From NCBI GenBank assembly GCA_030065125.1, contig JASJDM010000009.1, positions 1 to 64,000 of the forward strand: a DNA stretch of 64,000 nucleotides. The letters run 5' to 3'. Numbering within the stretch: the stretch's first letter is position 1; every line of letters starts with the position of its first letter. Below, piece by piece: positions 1 through 10,066 of the stretch. Position numbers and translations under genes: made by a program. The stretch comes from Lysobacterales bacterium (GTDB lineage Bacteria > Pseudomonadota > Gammaproteobacteria > Xanthomonadales > SZUA-38). Under the pieces are notes generated by a model that did not search any database, had not been told where the DNA came from, and saw only the letters and a list, made by a program, of their open reading frames with translations.

Positions 1-39
1 TAAAGGGACAGAGTAAACCCGGTTTACTCTGTCCCTTTA
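1..39. repeat. 19-bp perfect inverted repeat (REP-like palindrome)
   Basis: Bases 1-19 (TAAAGGGACAGAGTAAACC) are the exact reverse complement of 21-39, with a single C between them, so this is a near-perfect 39-bp palindrome. It is immediately followed by tandem copies of a related GGGTCAGAGT-type unit. From memory, GGGACAGAGTAAA/GGGTCAGAGT motifs cluster near REP-associated tyrosine (Y1/IS200-like) transposases; no transposase is visible here because the window starts inside the cluster. Confidence 0.85.
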
Positions 40-93
40 CTCTGACCCCTGCTCACTCCTCACTCTGACCCCTGCTCACTCTGACCCCTGCTC
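39..93. repeat. Tandem 16-bp repeats, three copies
   Basis: The unit ACTCTGACCCCTGCTC occurs at 39-54, 62-77 and 78-93. The last two copies are contiguous; the first is separated from the second by 7 bp (ACTCCTC). Read on the minus strand the unit is GAGCAGGGGTCAGAGT, and two copies form the last codons and the stop of the neighbouring minus-strand gene. Confidence 0.85.
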
Positions 94-1577
94 ATTTTGG
101 GCGGATGCAGCTCACTCAGCTGCACCGACAGCCCGTTATCGGTGACCACCCGGCAGTGCATGCGGTTCAGCCGCCGGGGCTCCGGGACCCCGCAGGAGTG
201 AGCGATGATCTCCACTTCCTTGCGCATGTTCCTGGCGTAGTTGGCCACCCGACGGGATTTGCTTTTGGCCACCAGGCCACGCTGCAGATCCGGGTCGTGG
301 GTGGTGATGCCGGTGGGACAGGTGTTCTTGTTGCACTGCAGGGCCTGGATGCAGCCCAGAGCAAACATGAAGCCCCGGGCATTGGTGACCACGTCCGCGC
401 CGGCGCACAACGCCCAGGCGACTTCAGCCGGAGTGATGCGTTTGCCCGAGGCCACCAGACGGATTCTGCCGGTCAGGCCGTGCTCGGCCAGCACGTCGGC
501 CACCATGGGCAGCGCCTCGCGCAGGGGCAGGCCCATCTCGTCCATCAGCGGCTGGGGCGCGGCGCCAGTGCCGCCGTCACCGCTGTCCACGGTGATGAAA
601 TCCGGCGCAGACTCCACGCCCCGGCTGCGAACGTTCCGGCATAACTCATCCAGCCAGCCGTAGGCACCCACCACGGTCTTGAAGCCCACGGGTTTGCCGG
701 TGACCTCGCGGATATGTCCGATGGCGTCCAGCAGGTCGTCCACGGAATCGATCTCGGGATGCCGGTTGGGGCTGATGGAGTCCTGCCCTTCGGCGATGCC
801 CCGGATTCGGGCGATTTCCGCCGTGACCTTGGCACCGGGCAGGATACCGCCTTTGCCGGGCTTTGCGCCTTGAGCCAGCTTCAGTTCGAACATGCGTACT
901 TCGGGGTGGGCCGCTACTTGCCGCAGCTTGTCGTCGGACAGTTTGCCTTCCGCATCCCGGACCCCGTACTTGGCGGTGCCGATCTGGAACACGATGTCGC
1001 AACCGCCCTCCAGGTGATAAGGGGCCAGGCCGCCCTCGCCGGTATTCAGCCACACGCCGGCCTTGGCCGCGCCGTAGGACAGTGCCTGCACCGCCGGTTT
1101 GGACAGGGCACCGTAGCTCATGCCTGAGATGTTGAAGAACGACGGCGCGTTGTAGGGTTCCCGGCAATGGGGGCCGAACAGTATGGGGGTCGGCTCGGTG
1201 GTTTCGTGGTCCAGCTGGGGAAAGGGGCAATTGACGAAAATCACCGTTCCCTCGGGCCGCAGGTCCTTGGTGGAACCGAAGGCCACGGTATTGTCCACGT
1301 CCTTTGCGGCGCGGTAGGCCCAGGAGCGCTGGGCGCGGTTGAACGGCATTTCCTCGCGATCCATGGCGAAGAAGTATTGGCGAAAAAACTCGCCGAGGTG
1401 CTCAAAAAAATAGCGGAAACGGCCGATGACCGGATAGTTGCGCTTGACCGTGCTCTTGGTCTGGAACCGGTCGTAGAAGTACAGCACCACCACGACCAGC
1501 AACACCGTGCCCACCACCAGGATGAACAGCCCGGTAACGATCTCCAGTGTGATCAGCATCCAGTCGGGCAGCTGCAT
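60..1577 (-). CDS. Membrane-anchored FMN-binding glutamate synthase-family protein
   Basis: A 505-residue protein related to the synthase (FMN/TIM-barrel) domain of glutamate synthase, of the stand-alone type that lacks the amidotransferase domain. Residues about 7-32 form a hydrophobic N-terminal anchor. The barrel carries the family's typical segments: NISGMSYGALS, GEGGLAPYH, a Gly-rich FMN region around SGDGGTGAAPQ, and a Cys cluster in CIQALQCNKNTCPTGI that matches the Fe-S-type cysteines of GltB. The physiological substrate of such stand-alone proteins is not established. The start at 1577 was chosen because residues upstream of it are a shadow of the preceding gene and the membrane anchor begins here. 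It lies 10 bp behind the aldehyde dehydrogenase gene and is probably co-transcribed with it. The last 11 residues (MSRGQSEQGSE) are encoded by the 16-bp repeats. Confidence 0.85.
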   Translation of the reverse strand: MQLPDWMLITLEIVTGLFILVVGTVLLVVVVLYFYDRFQTKSTVKRNYPVIGRFRYFFEHLGEFFRQYFFAMDREEMPFNRAQRSWAYRAAKDVDNTVAFGSTKDLRPEGTVIFVNCPFPQLDHETTEPTPILFGPHCREPYNAPSFFNISGMSYGALSKPAVQALSYGAAKAGVWLNTGEGGLAPYHLEGGCDIVFQIGTAKYGVRDAEGKLSDDKLRQVAAHPEVRMFELKLAQGAKPGKGGILPGAKVTAEIARIRGIAEGQDSISPNRHPEIDSVDDLLDAIGHIREVTGKPVGFKTVVGAYGWLDELCRNVRSRGVESAPDFITVDSGDGGTGAAPQPLMDEMGLPLREALPMVADVLAEHGLTGRIRLVASGKRITPAEVAWALCAGADVVTNARGFMFALGCIQALQCNKNTCPTGITTHDPDLQRGLVAKSKSRRVANYARNMRKEVEIIAHSCGVPEPRRLNRMHCRVVTDNGLSVQLSELHPPKMSRGQSEQGSE

Positions 1578-1587
1578 GGAATAGCCC

Positions 1588-3027
1588 CTACAGTGACATG
1601 GACCGCAGCACGGCCATTTTTGAGATCTGCATTTCCTCGAAGGTGAACTCGATGCCGCCCACGCCATGGCCGGAAGTGCGCAAGCCGGCAAATGGCATCC
1701 AGTCCACCCGGAAGGCCGTATGGTCATTGATCATGACGGCGCTGGCGTCGATGTTGTTGTAGACCTTCAGGGCGGTGTCGATGTCGCGGGTAAACACCGC
1801 GGCCTGGAACGACACGTCCAGGCTGTTGGCCCGGGCCAGAGCCTGGTCGACGTCCTCGCAGCTGTACACGCAGATCACCGGACCAAACACCTCGTTGCGG
1901 CTGATGGTGACCTCGTCGGGTGCATCCAGCAGCACCGTGGGCTGGTAGCAGTTGTTGTCCAGGGGTGCACCACCGGTCAGCAGTTCCGCGCCGGCGTCCA
2001 CCGCCTCGGTCACCCATTCATGCACCCGCTCGACTTCCCGGGGGTCGATCAGCGGCCCCACCTCGGTGTCCGCCAGGCGCGGGTCCCCCACCTTCATGGC
2101 GGCGCCGGCATCGGCCAGCCCCCGGGCCAGTTCCCCGGCGATACTGGAGTGGGCAAACACCCGCTGCACCGACACGCAGACCTGGCCGGCATGGTAAAAC
2201 CCACCTTTGGCCAGCAGCGGCAGGGCGTCGTCAAGATTGGCATCCCGGGCCACCACCACCGGCGCCACTCCGCCGTGCTCCAGAGCACAGCGTGCACCGG
2301 GGGCCAGCTTGGAGCGAAGCATCCAGCCGACTCCCGCACTGCCGATAAAGCTGAAAAAACCGGTGCGCGGATCGCTGACCAGGCTGGTGGCAATGGCGTT
2401 ACTCGCGGTGGTCGTGACCTGGCACCACTCCTCCGGCAAGCCTGCCTCGCGCAGGATTTTCACGAAGCGAAAACACGACAGGGGCGTCGACGATGCCGGC
2501 TTGACCAGCACCGGGCAGCCCGCGGCGATAGCTGGGCCCACCTGGTGCACAATCAGGTTCAGGGGGTGGTTAAAGGCGCTGACCGCCACGACCACGCCAA
2601 TAGGTTCATGGATGGAAAAGGACAGGCGGTTGGCGGATGCCGGATTTACGCCCATGGGGTACTGGCGCCCGGCCTGGTTTTTCAAGGCATCCACGCACAG
2701 GTGCACACCCTCGATGGCCCGGGTCACCTCCACCTTGGAATCCATCAGCGGCTTGCCGCCCTCGGACGCCGCGGCCAGGGCCAGTTCGTCCGCGCGGCTG
2801 GCCATAAGGCTGGCGGTCCTCTCCAGGATCTTCAGCCGCCGGGCTACCGGCAGCCAGCGGCTGCGGTCCCGGTACAGGCCGTAAGCGGTGGTCATGGCCT
2901 GCTCGGCCAGGTCTTCTCCCACGGTCTCCACCGTGCCCAGCAGTTCGTCGTCGTAGGGGCAGCGCACCTCGCTTTGTCCCGCGGGGTTGCCGCCACCGGC
3001 TATGGTCAGTGGAAAATGTTCAGCCAT
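1588..3027 (-). CDS. Aldehyde dehydrogenase family protein
   Basis: A 479-residue NAD(P)-dependent aldehyde dehydrogenase. Visible motifs are the cofactor-binding PVLVKPASSTPLS region, the general-base Glu in CALEHGG, and the catalytic Cys in HAGQVCVSVQRV. The length is normal for the superfamily. The substrate cannot be assigned; the HAGQVCVSVQRV signature resembles the branch containing lactaldehyde, phosphonoacetaldehyde and non-phosphorylating glyceraldehyde-3-phosphate dehydrogenases. The start at 3027 is preceded by a strong GGGGGAGA ribosome-binding site. The gene probably forms a two-gene unit with the FMN-binding glutamate synthase-like gene 10 bp downstream, and may follow read-through from the secreted-protein gene 73 bp upstream. 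Confidence 0.92.
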   Translation of the reverse strand: MAEHFPLTIAGGGNPAGQSEVRCPYDDELLGTVETVGEDLAEQAMTTAYGLYRDRSRWLPVARRLKILERTASLMASRADELALAAASEGGKPLMDSKVEVTRAIEGVHLCVDALKNQAGRQYPMGVNPASANRLSFSIHEPIGVVVAVSAFNHPLNLIVHQVGPAIAAGCPVLVKPASSTPLSCFRFVKILREAGLPEEWCQVTTTASNAIATSLVSDPRTGFFSFIGSAGVGWMLRSKLAPGARCALEHGGVAPVVVARDANLDDALPLLAKGGFYHAGQVCVSVQRVFAHSSIAGELARGLADAGAAMKVGDPRLADTEVGPLIDPREVERVHEWVTEAVDAGAELLTGGAPLDNNCYQPTVLLDAPDEVTISRNEVFGPVICVYSCEDVDQALARANSLDVSFQAAVFTRDIDTALKVYNNIDASAVMINDHTAFRVDWMPFAGLRTSGHGVGGIEFTFEEMQISKMAVLRSMSL

Positions 3028-3100
3028 GGGTATCTCCCCCCGGGGATCGCACAGGCCAGAGAGTTTAACCCATGAAGATGACGGGTGCTGGGGTGGTGTT

Positions 3101-5014
3101 TCAGTCCTCGAAGCCGTCCTGGAAGAGCCGGTCCACCGGGGCACGGACCGACAGGGACAGGGTCGACGGCGCGCCGGTCTCTTCTACCCCGACAGTGGCA
3201 TCCAACGTGGTGGGCGACGCAGACGACTCGTACGAAAAGCTGACCAGGGAACCCCAGTCCAGGTCACCGCCGGCCGGGGCATTCCAGGTCAGGCTGGAGG
3301 ACGAAATCAGCACGGTCCAGTCGTTGCCGGGGTTGCTGTCGCCGTCGTGAAAGTTCGTATTTGATACCAGGACTCCCGGTGGCAACGGCACGGTAACGGA
3401 ATCCAGGCGCCGATCGAAGTCGAAATTCATCAGGGCCATCTGGTACCGGTAGCTTTCGCCGACCTCGATCACCCGGCTTGCCAGTCGCACGCGCCCTTCC
3501 TGGGCATCATAAGTAGCGGACGTGGCGTCCGGGCCGGGCAAAGACGGGTCGATCCACGCTGACAGGGCCGGCCCGTTGACGAATGTTGAACTGCATGGGC
3601 CGCCACTGCAGGGAAATGACCACATGCCGCCACCGCTGCTGGGGGGTTCGGGTCTGATTTCCTGGTAACCCATCGAGTTGAAAATATTGATGTCATCCCG
3701 GACCAGGTACCAGGCCTCAAGAAAATATCGCGCGCCGGCGGTTTGCAGGGCGGAAGCGTCTACCGACAGGCGGTTCACCATGTCGTCGGCAGGCGAGTTC
3801 AGACACCAGGACTTGTCATGGGGGAAACCCAGTGTATTGGGATCGTCGCAGTCACCATCGCCATCACCGTCCCAGATTGAATTCTGTTTTTGCCAGATCA
3901 CCGCGGCGGCCTGGATTTCCGAACGTGGCCCCAGCACGCTCTGATCCGCGTTGTTTCCTGCCGAGTAACGGTCTGCGCAGCCGGTGCCGACGATGCGTCC
4001 CGATGCGGCAGCGCAGCCAATGTTGATGGAATTCCACGCGTGCTTGACTCCTGAGCGTGCAAGCTGCTCGAAGCGGTCGTCCACAAGACGATAAAGGTTC
4101 CACACCAGCAATCCGCCCTGGTCTACGCCATAGGGCTGGCATTGCCCAAACCCGTCGTTGATGCAGTCCTCGTCTTCCCCGGCCGCCTCGTCCCGCGCCT
4201 GGCCTGCAGGAGCCGGTATGGTGAACATTGAATACCAGGGTAAATCCGCCGACCCAATGTTTTCGAAGTATGCCGAGGGCGTTATTGCAATCCGGTTGCC
4301 GGTACGCAGCGTAGCCGTCTCCACGATCTGATCCATTCGCTGCAGCTCAAGGTCGGCCTCAAATCCGCCAGTATTGGGCCAGTTCGGGGCGGGCACGTTG
4401 GGGGCGGTGCCGCCCTTGATGTTCATCCCGGGCGGCGCGACCGCGTCAAGGTGAAGCGATACCTGCCCAAGCAGCACTGGCCCCGGGACGTTGAGGCCGA
4501 GCGCTGATGCCAGATCCGGCCCCAGGAAGGCATCCATGATCCACACGTCCAGGGTTCCACCATCACCCCTGGGGGTGAAGTCGTAATGCCCGTATCGCAA
4601 TGTCATCAGGTGCCTGCCGGCAGCGTCGCGTAACGCCAGCGATGCCTCGGTCGTGTTGTCCAGCGGTACCAGGCGGCCATGGTTCAGATCAAATGATTGA
4701 GCTCCCGACGAAAGCAGGAACCCCCCTGCCAGCGATATCGATCCTCCCACAAGGCGCTGGAACTTTGCCGCGCCGCTTTCGAACTCGATGGAGGTCAGTG
4801 AACTTACCGGTCGCGACAGGTCGAGATGAGGGCCTCGCTCAACCACGTCATCGGCCACCAGCTGCAGGCCCAGATTCGAAAGTGCCTGGCGGTAGAAGCG
4901 CCATTGGGCGTCACCTCCAAAGGCTGACCATGTTGGCGCTGCCACGGCGTTGGTGGCAAAGGCCAGAGACAGAAGCAGAGGCACAACGCGGCGCGCCAGG
5001 CAGGTGAAAATCAT
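3101..5014 (-). CDS. Secreted protein with C-terminal F-Q-D-G-F-E motif
   Basis: I do not recognise a named family. The 637-residue product has a clear signal peptide (hydrophobic LLLSLAFATNAVAA, cleavage near residue 25). Around residue 390 there is an Asp/Gly-rich WDGDGDGDCDDPN stretch that could bind calcium. The protein contains several Cys pairs and ends in RLFQDGFED. That C-terminal F-x-D-G-F-E motif recurs in the small protein at 46977-47270 (VFGDSFEG). The start ATG overlaps the dapE stop by four bases (ATGA), so translation is coupled to dapE although no functional link to lysine synthesis is evident. Confidence 0.75.
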   Translation of the reverse strand: MIFTCLARRVVPLLLSLAFATNAVAAPTWSAFGGDAQWRFYRQALSNLGLQLVADDVVERGPHLDLSRPVSSLTSIEFESGAAKFQRLVGGSISLAGGFLLSSGAQSFDLNHGRLVPLDNTTEASLALRDAAGRHLMTLRYGHYDFTPRGDGGTLDVWIMDAFLGPDLASALGLNVPGPVLLGQVSLHLDAVAPPGMNIKGGTAPNVPAPNWPNTGGFEADLELQRMDQIVETATLRTGNRIAITPSAYFENIGSADLPWYSMFTIPAPAGQARDEAAGEDEDCINDGFGQCQPYGVDQGGLLVWNLYRLVDDRFEQLARSGVKHAWNSINIGCAAASGRIVGTGCADRYSAGNNADQSVLGPRSEIQAAAVIWQKQNSIWDGDGDGDCDDPNTLGFPHDKSWCLNSPADDMVNRLSVDASALQTAGARYFLEAWYLVRDDINIFNSMGYQEIRPEPPSSGGGMWSFPCSGGPCSSTFVNGPALSAWIDPSLPGPDATSATYDAQEGRVRLASRVIEVGESYRYQMALMNFDFDRRLDSVTVPLPPGVLVSNTNFHDGDSNPGNDWTVLISSSSLTWNAPAGGDLDWGSLVSFSYESSASPTTLDATVGVEETGAPSTLSLSVRAPVDRLFQDGFED

Positions 5015-6165
5015 GCAGATCCCTTGAGCATTTTCCTGATGACACTTAAGTAGATATCCGCCAGTTTGTCCATGTCTGACAGCAAAGTGGACTCGTTCAC
5101 CTGATGGATGGTGGCATTGACCAGCCCCAGTTCCACCACCTGGGCCCCCGCCGGCGCCACAAAGCGCCCATCCGACGTTCCGCCGCCGGTGTCAGCCCTG
5201 GGTTCCGCACCCAGCGCCTCGGCTACCGAACGGGTCACCGCCTCAACCAGCGGGCCATCGGGGGTAAAGAACGGTTCCCCCGAAAGGTGCCAGGACAGTT
5301 CGTACTTGAGCTCGTGCGCCTGGCAGATTTCGTCGACCCGTTGCTCCAGCGAGTCCGCGCTGGACTCGGGGCAGAAGCGAAAATTAAACGCCATCTCCAG
5401 CCGGCCGGGGATGACGTTGGTGGCACCGACCCCGGCCTGGATATCGCTGATCTGAAAACTGGTAGGCGGAAAAAACTCGTTCCCCTGGTCCCACTGCTGT
5501 GCAACCAGTTCAGCCACGGCACCGGCGGCGCGGTGAATGGCGTTGTCGGCCTTGTCGGGATAAGCGGCATGGCCCTGCACCCCGTGCACCGTCAACCGGC
5601 CATTGAGCGAACCGCGCCGACCGACCCGAATGGTATCCCCCAGCCGCTCCAGTGAGGAGGGTTCCCCCACAAGGCAATAATCGATCCGGATGCCCCGCGA
5701 GGTCAGTTCGGGCACCACGCGCTTGATGCCGTCCACGGCAATCCCTTCTTCATCGCTGGTCAGCATCAGCCCCAGCCTGCCGGCATGATCGGGGTTCTCG
5801 GAAACGAATCGCTCCATGGCACAGACCATGGCGGCCACGGCCCCTTTCATATCCGCGGCACCCCGGCCGCGCAGCAGCTCACCGTCCACCGTGGGCTCAA
5901 ACGGTGGACTGCGCCACTGGCCGGGTGGGCCTGGCGGCACCACGTCGGTATGTCCAAGGAACACCAGGGTGGGTTCACCCTCGCCGTGCCAGGCCCAGAG
6001 GTTGAGCACCTCGCCGAAGTCGATCTGCTCGCACTGGAACCCAAGCCTGGACAGGCGCTCGGTCAGCAGTGACTGGCAGCCCGCGTCAGCTGGCGTAACG
6101 GATTCCCTGCGGATCAGCTCGAACGCCAGGCTTTGCACCTGGCTCGGATCATTCACAGCGCCCAC
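5011..6165 (-). CDS. dapE: Succinyl-diaminopimelate desuccinylase
   Basis: DapE hydrolyses N-succinyl-LL-2,6-diaminopimelate to LL-diaminopimelate and succinate in the succinylase branch of lysine/peptidoglycan precursor synthesis. The 384-residue product is of normal length. M20 metallopeptidase motifs are visible: FLGHTDVVPPG (metal His and catalytic Asp), RGAADMKG (bridging Asp), TSDEEG (Glu-Glu) and the late HQVNES His. It overlaps the end of the ArsC-family gene by 13 bp and lies two genes behind dapD, giving a compact dapD-ArsC-dapE order. Confidence 0.97.
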   Translation of the reverse strand: MGAVNDPSQVQSLAFELIRRESVTPADAGCQSLLTERLSRLGFQCEQIDFGEVLNLWAWHGEGEPTLVFLGHTDVVPPGPPGQWRSPPFEPTVDGELLRGRGAADMKGAVAAMVCAMERFVSENPDHAGRLGLMLTSDEEGIAVDGIKRVVPELTSRGIRIDYCLVGEPSSLERLGDTIRVGRRGSLNGRLTVHGVQGHAAYPDKADNAIHRAAGAVAELVAQQWDQGNEFFPPTSFQISDIQAGVGATNVIPGRLEMAFNFRFCPESSADSLEQRVDEICQAHELKYELSWHLSGEPFFTPDGPLVEAVTRSVAEALGAEPRADTGGGTSDGRFVAPAGAQVVELGLVNATIHQVNESTLLSDMDKLADIYLSVIRKMLKGSA

Positions 6166-6485
6166 TGTTCCGGCTTGAACCCCACGGTGACGGTTTTCCC
6201 CTGAACCACCACTGGCCGCTTGATCAGGGTGGGGTTTTCCAGCAGCAGGGCCGGCGCGTCACTCTCGGCACGTTGCCGCTGGACGTCGTCCAGCTGGCGC
6301 CAGCTGGTCGAGCGCCGGTTGATCAACAGCTCCGCGCCCACCGCCTGCAGCCAGCCCGATACGGTAGCCGCGTCCAGGGGTTCATCCCGAATGTCCTGAA
6401 ACCGGTAGGGCACTGACTCTGCCTCAAGGTGCCGCAACGTCTTGCGGCAGGTATCACACTGTCGGATGCCGTAGACCTCCAGCAT
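6153..6485 (-). CDS. ArsC/YffB-family thioredoxin-fold reductase
   Basis: A 110-residue ArsC-superfamily protein with an N-terminal CDTCRK motif (Cys-x-x-Cys-Arg-Lys), NRRSTSWRQL, and LIKRPVVV, the usual signatures of Spx/ArsC/YffB proteins. Members of the YffB type sit beside dapE in many gammaproteobacteria, including E. coli, and are probably glutathione-dependent thiol reductases rather than arsenate reductases. The ATG at 6485 overlaps the dapD stop as TGATG; an in-frame GTG immediately before it (6488) is a possible alternative start. Confidence 0.9.
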   Translation of the reverse strand: MLEVYGIRQCDTCRKTLRHLEAESVPYRFQDIRDEPLDAATVSGWLQAVGAELLINRRSTSWRQLDDVQRQRAESDAPALLLENPTLIKRPVVVQGKTVTVGFKPEQWAL

Positions 6486-7318
6486 CACTGCTGCACCTCG
6501 GCTTCCCGCAGGATTTCATTGATGCCGACCTTGGAACGGGTTTTCTCATCCACCTGCTTGACGATCACCGCGCAGTACAGGCTGTGGCTGCCGTCCGCCG
6601 CGGGCAGGGATCCGGACACCACGACCGAGCCGGCCGGCACGCGCCCGTAGCTGACCTGACCGGTAGCGCGGTCGTAGATGCGGGTGCTCTGCCCCAGGAA
6701 AACGCCCATGGAAATCACCGATCCGCGCTCCACGATCACCCCTTCCACCACCTCGGAGCGGGCACCGATAAAGCAGTCATCCTCGATGATGGTGGGTGAG
6801 GCCTGCAGGGGTTCCAGCACGCCGCCGATGCCCACGCCGCCGGACAGGTGTACGTTCGACCCGATCTGGGCGCAGGACCCCACCGTGGCCCAGGTGTCCA
6901 CCATGGTACCGGCGCCCACGTAGGCGCCGATGTTCACATAGCTGGGCATGAGCACCGCACCCCGGGCCACGTAGGCACCGCGCCGGACAGTGGCCGGCGG
7001 CACCACCCGGGCCCCGGTCTCCGCCACCTGCCCTGCCTGTTCTCCGCTCCAGCGGCACGGCACCTTGTCATAGTAGGCCGTGTGGGACCCGGCCATGACC
7101 CGGTTGTCGGAGATGGCGAAATACAGCAGCACAGCCTTCTTCAGCCACTGGTTGACCCGCCAGTCCCCATCCACCGGTTCGGCCACGCGCGCCTCGCCGG
7201 ATTCCAGCGCGTCCAGACAGTGTTCCACGGCTGGCCGGATTTCCTGTTCGATCTCGGATGGCTGCAGCTGTCCGCGCCGCTCGAATGCCGATTCTATGAT
7301 TGGTTTCAGATCACTCAT
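6485..7318 (-). CDS. dapD: 2,3,4,5-tetrahydropyridine-2,6-dicarboxylate N-succinyltransferase
   Basis: DapD transfers succinyl from succinyl-CoA to tetrahydrodipicolinate, the first step of the succinylase lysine/DAP branch. The 277-residue protein has the Arg-rich N-terminal domain and a left-handed beta-helix with hexapeptide repeats ([41 protein letters not shown]). The gene is 26 bp downstream of glnD and translationally linked to the ArsC-family gene that follows it. Confidence 0.97.
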   Translation of the reverse strand: MSDLKPIIESAFERRGQLQPSEIEQEIRPAVEHCLDALESGEARVAEPVDGDWRVNQWLKKAVLLYFAISDNRVMAGSHTAYYDKVPCRWSGEQAGQVAETGARVVPPATVRRGAYVARGAVLMPSYVNIGAYVGAGTMVDTWATVGSCAQIGSNVHLSGGVGIGGVLEPLQASPTIIEDDCFIGARSEVVEGVIVERGSVISMGVFLGQSTRIYDRATGQVSYGRVPAGSVVVSGSLPAADGSHSLYCAVIVKQVDEKTRSKVGINEILREAEVQQ

Positions 7319-7344
7319 GTCTAGTGTGGTGTCCCATAAATAAG

Positions 7345-10047
7345 TTACGTTCCAGAGCCCTCGGAATCAGTTGCCTCCGCCGGAGCGGGCGGGTTGAGAA
7401 CGGCCAGCAGCGCTTCCCGCAGCTCGGCCTGACCTTCTGGTGTCAATTTCTGGTTGCTGCGGTCGCTGACCACGAACACATCCTCCACCTGATCGCCAAA
7501 CGTCGCGATCCGCGCGCTGTGGATTCGCGTCCGGTGGTGCAGCAGGGTGTGGGCCACAGCGGCCAGAAGACCGGGCTGGTCGGAACACAGCAGTTCCAGC
7601 TCGGTAAAGTTGCCGCTGGGCTCGTCTCGGAAATTGACCCGGGCGGGCTTCTGGAAGGTGCGTAAACGGGCCGGCACTTTCTGCAGACCACCGCTGGGAT
7701 TGAGCTCCCGGGACAGCGCGGTCTGCAGCCGTTTGCGGATCCGCTCGCTGGTGGAGCCCTCCAGCCGGGCGGACCCGGTGGCGTCCAGCAGCTGGAAGGT
7801 ATCCAGGATCATGGCATTGGTGGTTTTTGCCGCCCGGGCTTCCACCACCGACAGGTTGGCCCGGCCCAGGGTTTCCACGATGGTGGCGAAGGTGCCGTCC
7901 TTGTCCGGACTCAACACCAGCAGCTCAGCTGCTCCGCTTTCCACCCCTTCCCGCAGTCCGACCAGGGGGCGCGACCGGTCCGGGTGGTCCAGCATGAGGC
8001 CGGTTTGCCAGATGATCTGGGCTGCAGAGTGCCGCAGGAAATAGTCCTCGGGAATGTGCTGCCACAGGGCCTCGATCGCAGTGGCTTCGCGACCGGCCTC
8101 GGTCAGCTTTTCCATTGCCGTGCTGCGGGCGTCCTCGATCCACTCTGACCGCTGCAGCGGGTTCTCCAGACCCCGGTGCAGGGCATCCCGGCTCAGGTGG
8201 TACAGCTCGGACAGCAGGGTGGCTTTCCAGGAGTTCCAAAGCTTGGGGCTGGTACCGGAAATATCCGCCAGGGTCAGCAGGTACAGGTAGTCCAGCAGGT
8301 GCAGGTCACCGACCTCGGCGGCAAAGCGGTTCACCACCTCCGGATCGCCGATGTCCTGGCGCTGAGCGGTGGTGGACATGACCAGGTGGTTGCGTACCAG
8401 CCAGGCCACCACGTGGGCGTCCGCCTCGGAGAAGCCATGGTCCTGGCAGAACTGCACGGCATCAGCCTCGCCCAGCTCGGAATGGTCGCCGCCGCGGCCC
8501 TTGGCGATGTCGTGGAAAAACGCCGCCAGGTACAGCAGTTCCGGCTTGGTCAACCGCCCGTAAACCGAGTGCGCCATGGGGTATAGGGGATCATCGTCGC
8601 GCTCGGCAAAGCGCTGCACGAACTTGAGCACCTCCAGGGTGTGCTGGTCCACCGTATAGACATGGAACAGGTCAAACTGCATGCGACCGACGATCTTGCC
8701 AAAAACCGGCAGGTAGGTGCCCAGCACCTGGTAGCGGTTCATGCGTTCGAGGATTTCCGGCAGCCGCTGGTGCTCGCGCCACAGGCCGGCGAAGATGGCC
8801 CTGGCCTCGGCGTCGTCCCGCAGATCCGCCAGGTGGTGGACACTGGCCATAATCTGCCGTGACGTATTGGCGCGGATGCCCTTGAGCGCCGGATTCTCCT
8901 GCAGCACCCGGAACAGGTCGAGGATCAGCACCGGCCGCTCGGCCAGCCGATTCTTGTGCCGCAGTTCCAGGTAACCGCCCTGGGACTGGAAGTGATCGTC
9001 GATAGACTCCGGGGCGGCGTCGCTGCCGAAGCCCAGGATGTCCTCGTCAAACGCCTGCAGCAGCCGCTCGTTGAGCCGTTCCAGCTGCATGACCTGTCGG
9101 AAGTAGGCCTGCATGAACTGCTCCACCGCCAGGTTGCTGTCCCCCACGTCGCGGTAGCCGAACTGGGCCGCCAGGGCTTTCTGATGGTCAAACAGCAGCC
9201 GGTCTTCCTTGCGCCCGGCCACCAGGTGCAGGCCGTAGCGCACCCGCCACAGAAAATGCTGGCCGGCCAGCAGGGCCTGGTACTCGGCACGGTCCAGGAA
9301 TCCCACCACGACCAGGTCCGACAGGGAGCGCGCGCCATAGTGGCGCATGGCTACCCAGGCAATCATCTGGATGTCGCGCAGGCCGCCCGGTCCTTCCTTG
9401 AGGTTGGGTTCCAGGTTGTAGGCGGTGGCCCCGTAGCGCTTGTGACGGTCGCGCTGCTCCTGCAGCTTGGCCCGGAAGAACCGGTCACCTGGCCAGAGCT
9501 TGCGCGGAGACAGGGAGCGCCGCAGTCGGTCCACCAGATCGCCGGAGCCGGTCAGCAGACGGCATTCCATCAGGTTGGTGGCCACCGTCAGGTCTTCCCT
9601 GGCGGCGGTGACCGCCTGGCGGATGGTCCGCACGCTGTGGCCCAGGTCCAGCTTGAGATCCCACAGAAAAGTGAAGAAGTCGCTCAGGCCCTCTTTCAGG
9701 CGCCGGCTTTCCCGGCGCTTGAGCAGCACCATGAGGTCGATGTCCGAGTAGGGGTGCAGTTCACCGCGCCCGTAGCCACCCACCGCCACCAGCGACATCT
9801 TCTTCTCGTTGGGCAGGAAGTGTTTCCAGACCCGGACAATCATCAGGTCCATGGCCATGCGGCGCTCGCGCACCAGCAGCTCCACGTCGAAACCCTGCTG
9901 GTAGCCCCGGGCCAGGCGGCTGTCGACCTCGGCCAGCCATTGCCGCAACGGACCCAGCTCGGGTTTGTCGGGAAGGGGTGGCCAGTCAATGCTGCTGGGC
10001 TGGCCGAGAGGCGATCCAAACCCCTCGGCCGCGGACTGTGCATTCAT
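7345..10047 (-). CDS. glnD: Bifunctional [protein-PII] uridylyltransferase/uridylyl-removing enzyme
   Basis: GlnD senses glutamine and uridylylates or deuridylylates PII proteins. The product of about 900 residues has the expected order: nucleotidyltransferase domain ([19 protein letters not shown]), GlnE-like linker, HD domain ([19 protein letters not shown]) and two C-terminal ACT domains. The ATG at 10047 gives MNAQSAAEG. An upstream in-frame GTG at 10080 would overlap the end of map by 14 bp, but its GGAGG is directly adjacent with no spacer, so I prefer 10047. It is probably co-transcribed with map. Confidence 0.96.
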   Translation of the reverse strand: MNAQSAAEGFGSPLGQPSSIDWPPLPDKPELGPLRQWLAEVDSRLARGYQQGFDVELLVRERRMAMDLMIVRVWKHFLPNEKKMSLVAVGGYGRGELHPYSDIDLMVLLKRRESRRLKEGLSDFFTFLWDLKLDLGHSVRTIRQAVTAAREDLTVATNLMECRLLTGSGDLVDRLRRSLSPRKLWPGDRFFRAKLQEQRDRHKRYGATAYNLEPNLKEGPGGLRDIQMIAWVAMRHYGARSLSDLVVVGFLDRAEYQALLAGQHFLWRVRYGLHLVAGRKEDRLLFDHQKALAAQFGYRDVGDSNLAVEQFMQAYFRQVMQLERLNERLLQAFDEDILGFGSDAAPESIDDHFQSQGGYLELRHKNRLAERPVLILDLFRVLQENPALKGIRANTSRQIMASVHHLADLRDDAEARAIFAGLWREHQRLPEILERMNRYQVLGTYLPVFGKIVGRMQFDLFHVYTVDQHTLEVLKFVQRFAERDDDPLYPMAHSVYGRLTKPELLYLAAFFHDIAKGRGGDHSELGEADAVQFCQDHGFSEADAHVVAWLVRNHLVMSTTAQRQDIGDPEVVNRFAAEVGDLHLLDYLYLLTLADISGTSPKLWNSWKATLLSELYHLSRDALHRGLENPLQRSEWIEDARSTAMEKLTEAGREATAIEALWQHIPEDYFLRHSAAQIIWQTGLMLDHPDRSRPLVGLREGVESGAAELLVLSPDKDGTFATIVETLGRANLSVVEARAAKTTNAMILDTFQLLDATGSARLEGSTSERIRKRLQTALSRELNPSGGLQKVPARLRTFQKPARVNFRDEPSGNFTELELLCSDQPGLLAAVAHTLLHHRTRIHSARIATFGDQVEDVFVVSDRSNQKLTPEGQAELREALLAVLNPPAPAEATDSEGSGT

Positions 10048-10066
10048 GGCGACGCGTGACGATCCA

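Noticed and set aside
8956..10059. 367-codon plus-strand frame opposite glnD
   Set aside because: Antisense to conserved GlnD domains, His/Gln/Val-rich shadow composition, no ribosome-binding site.
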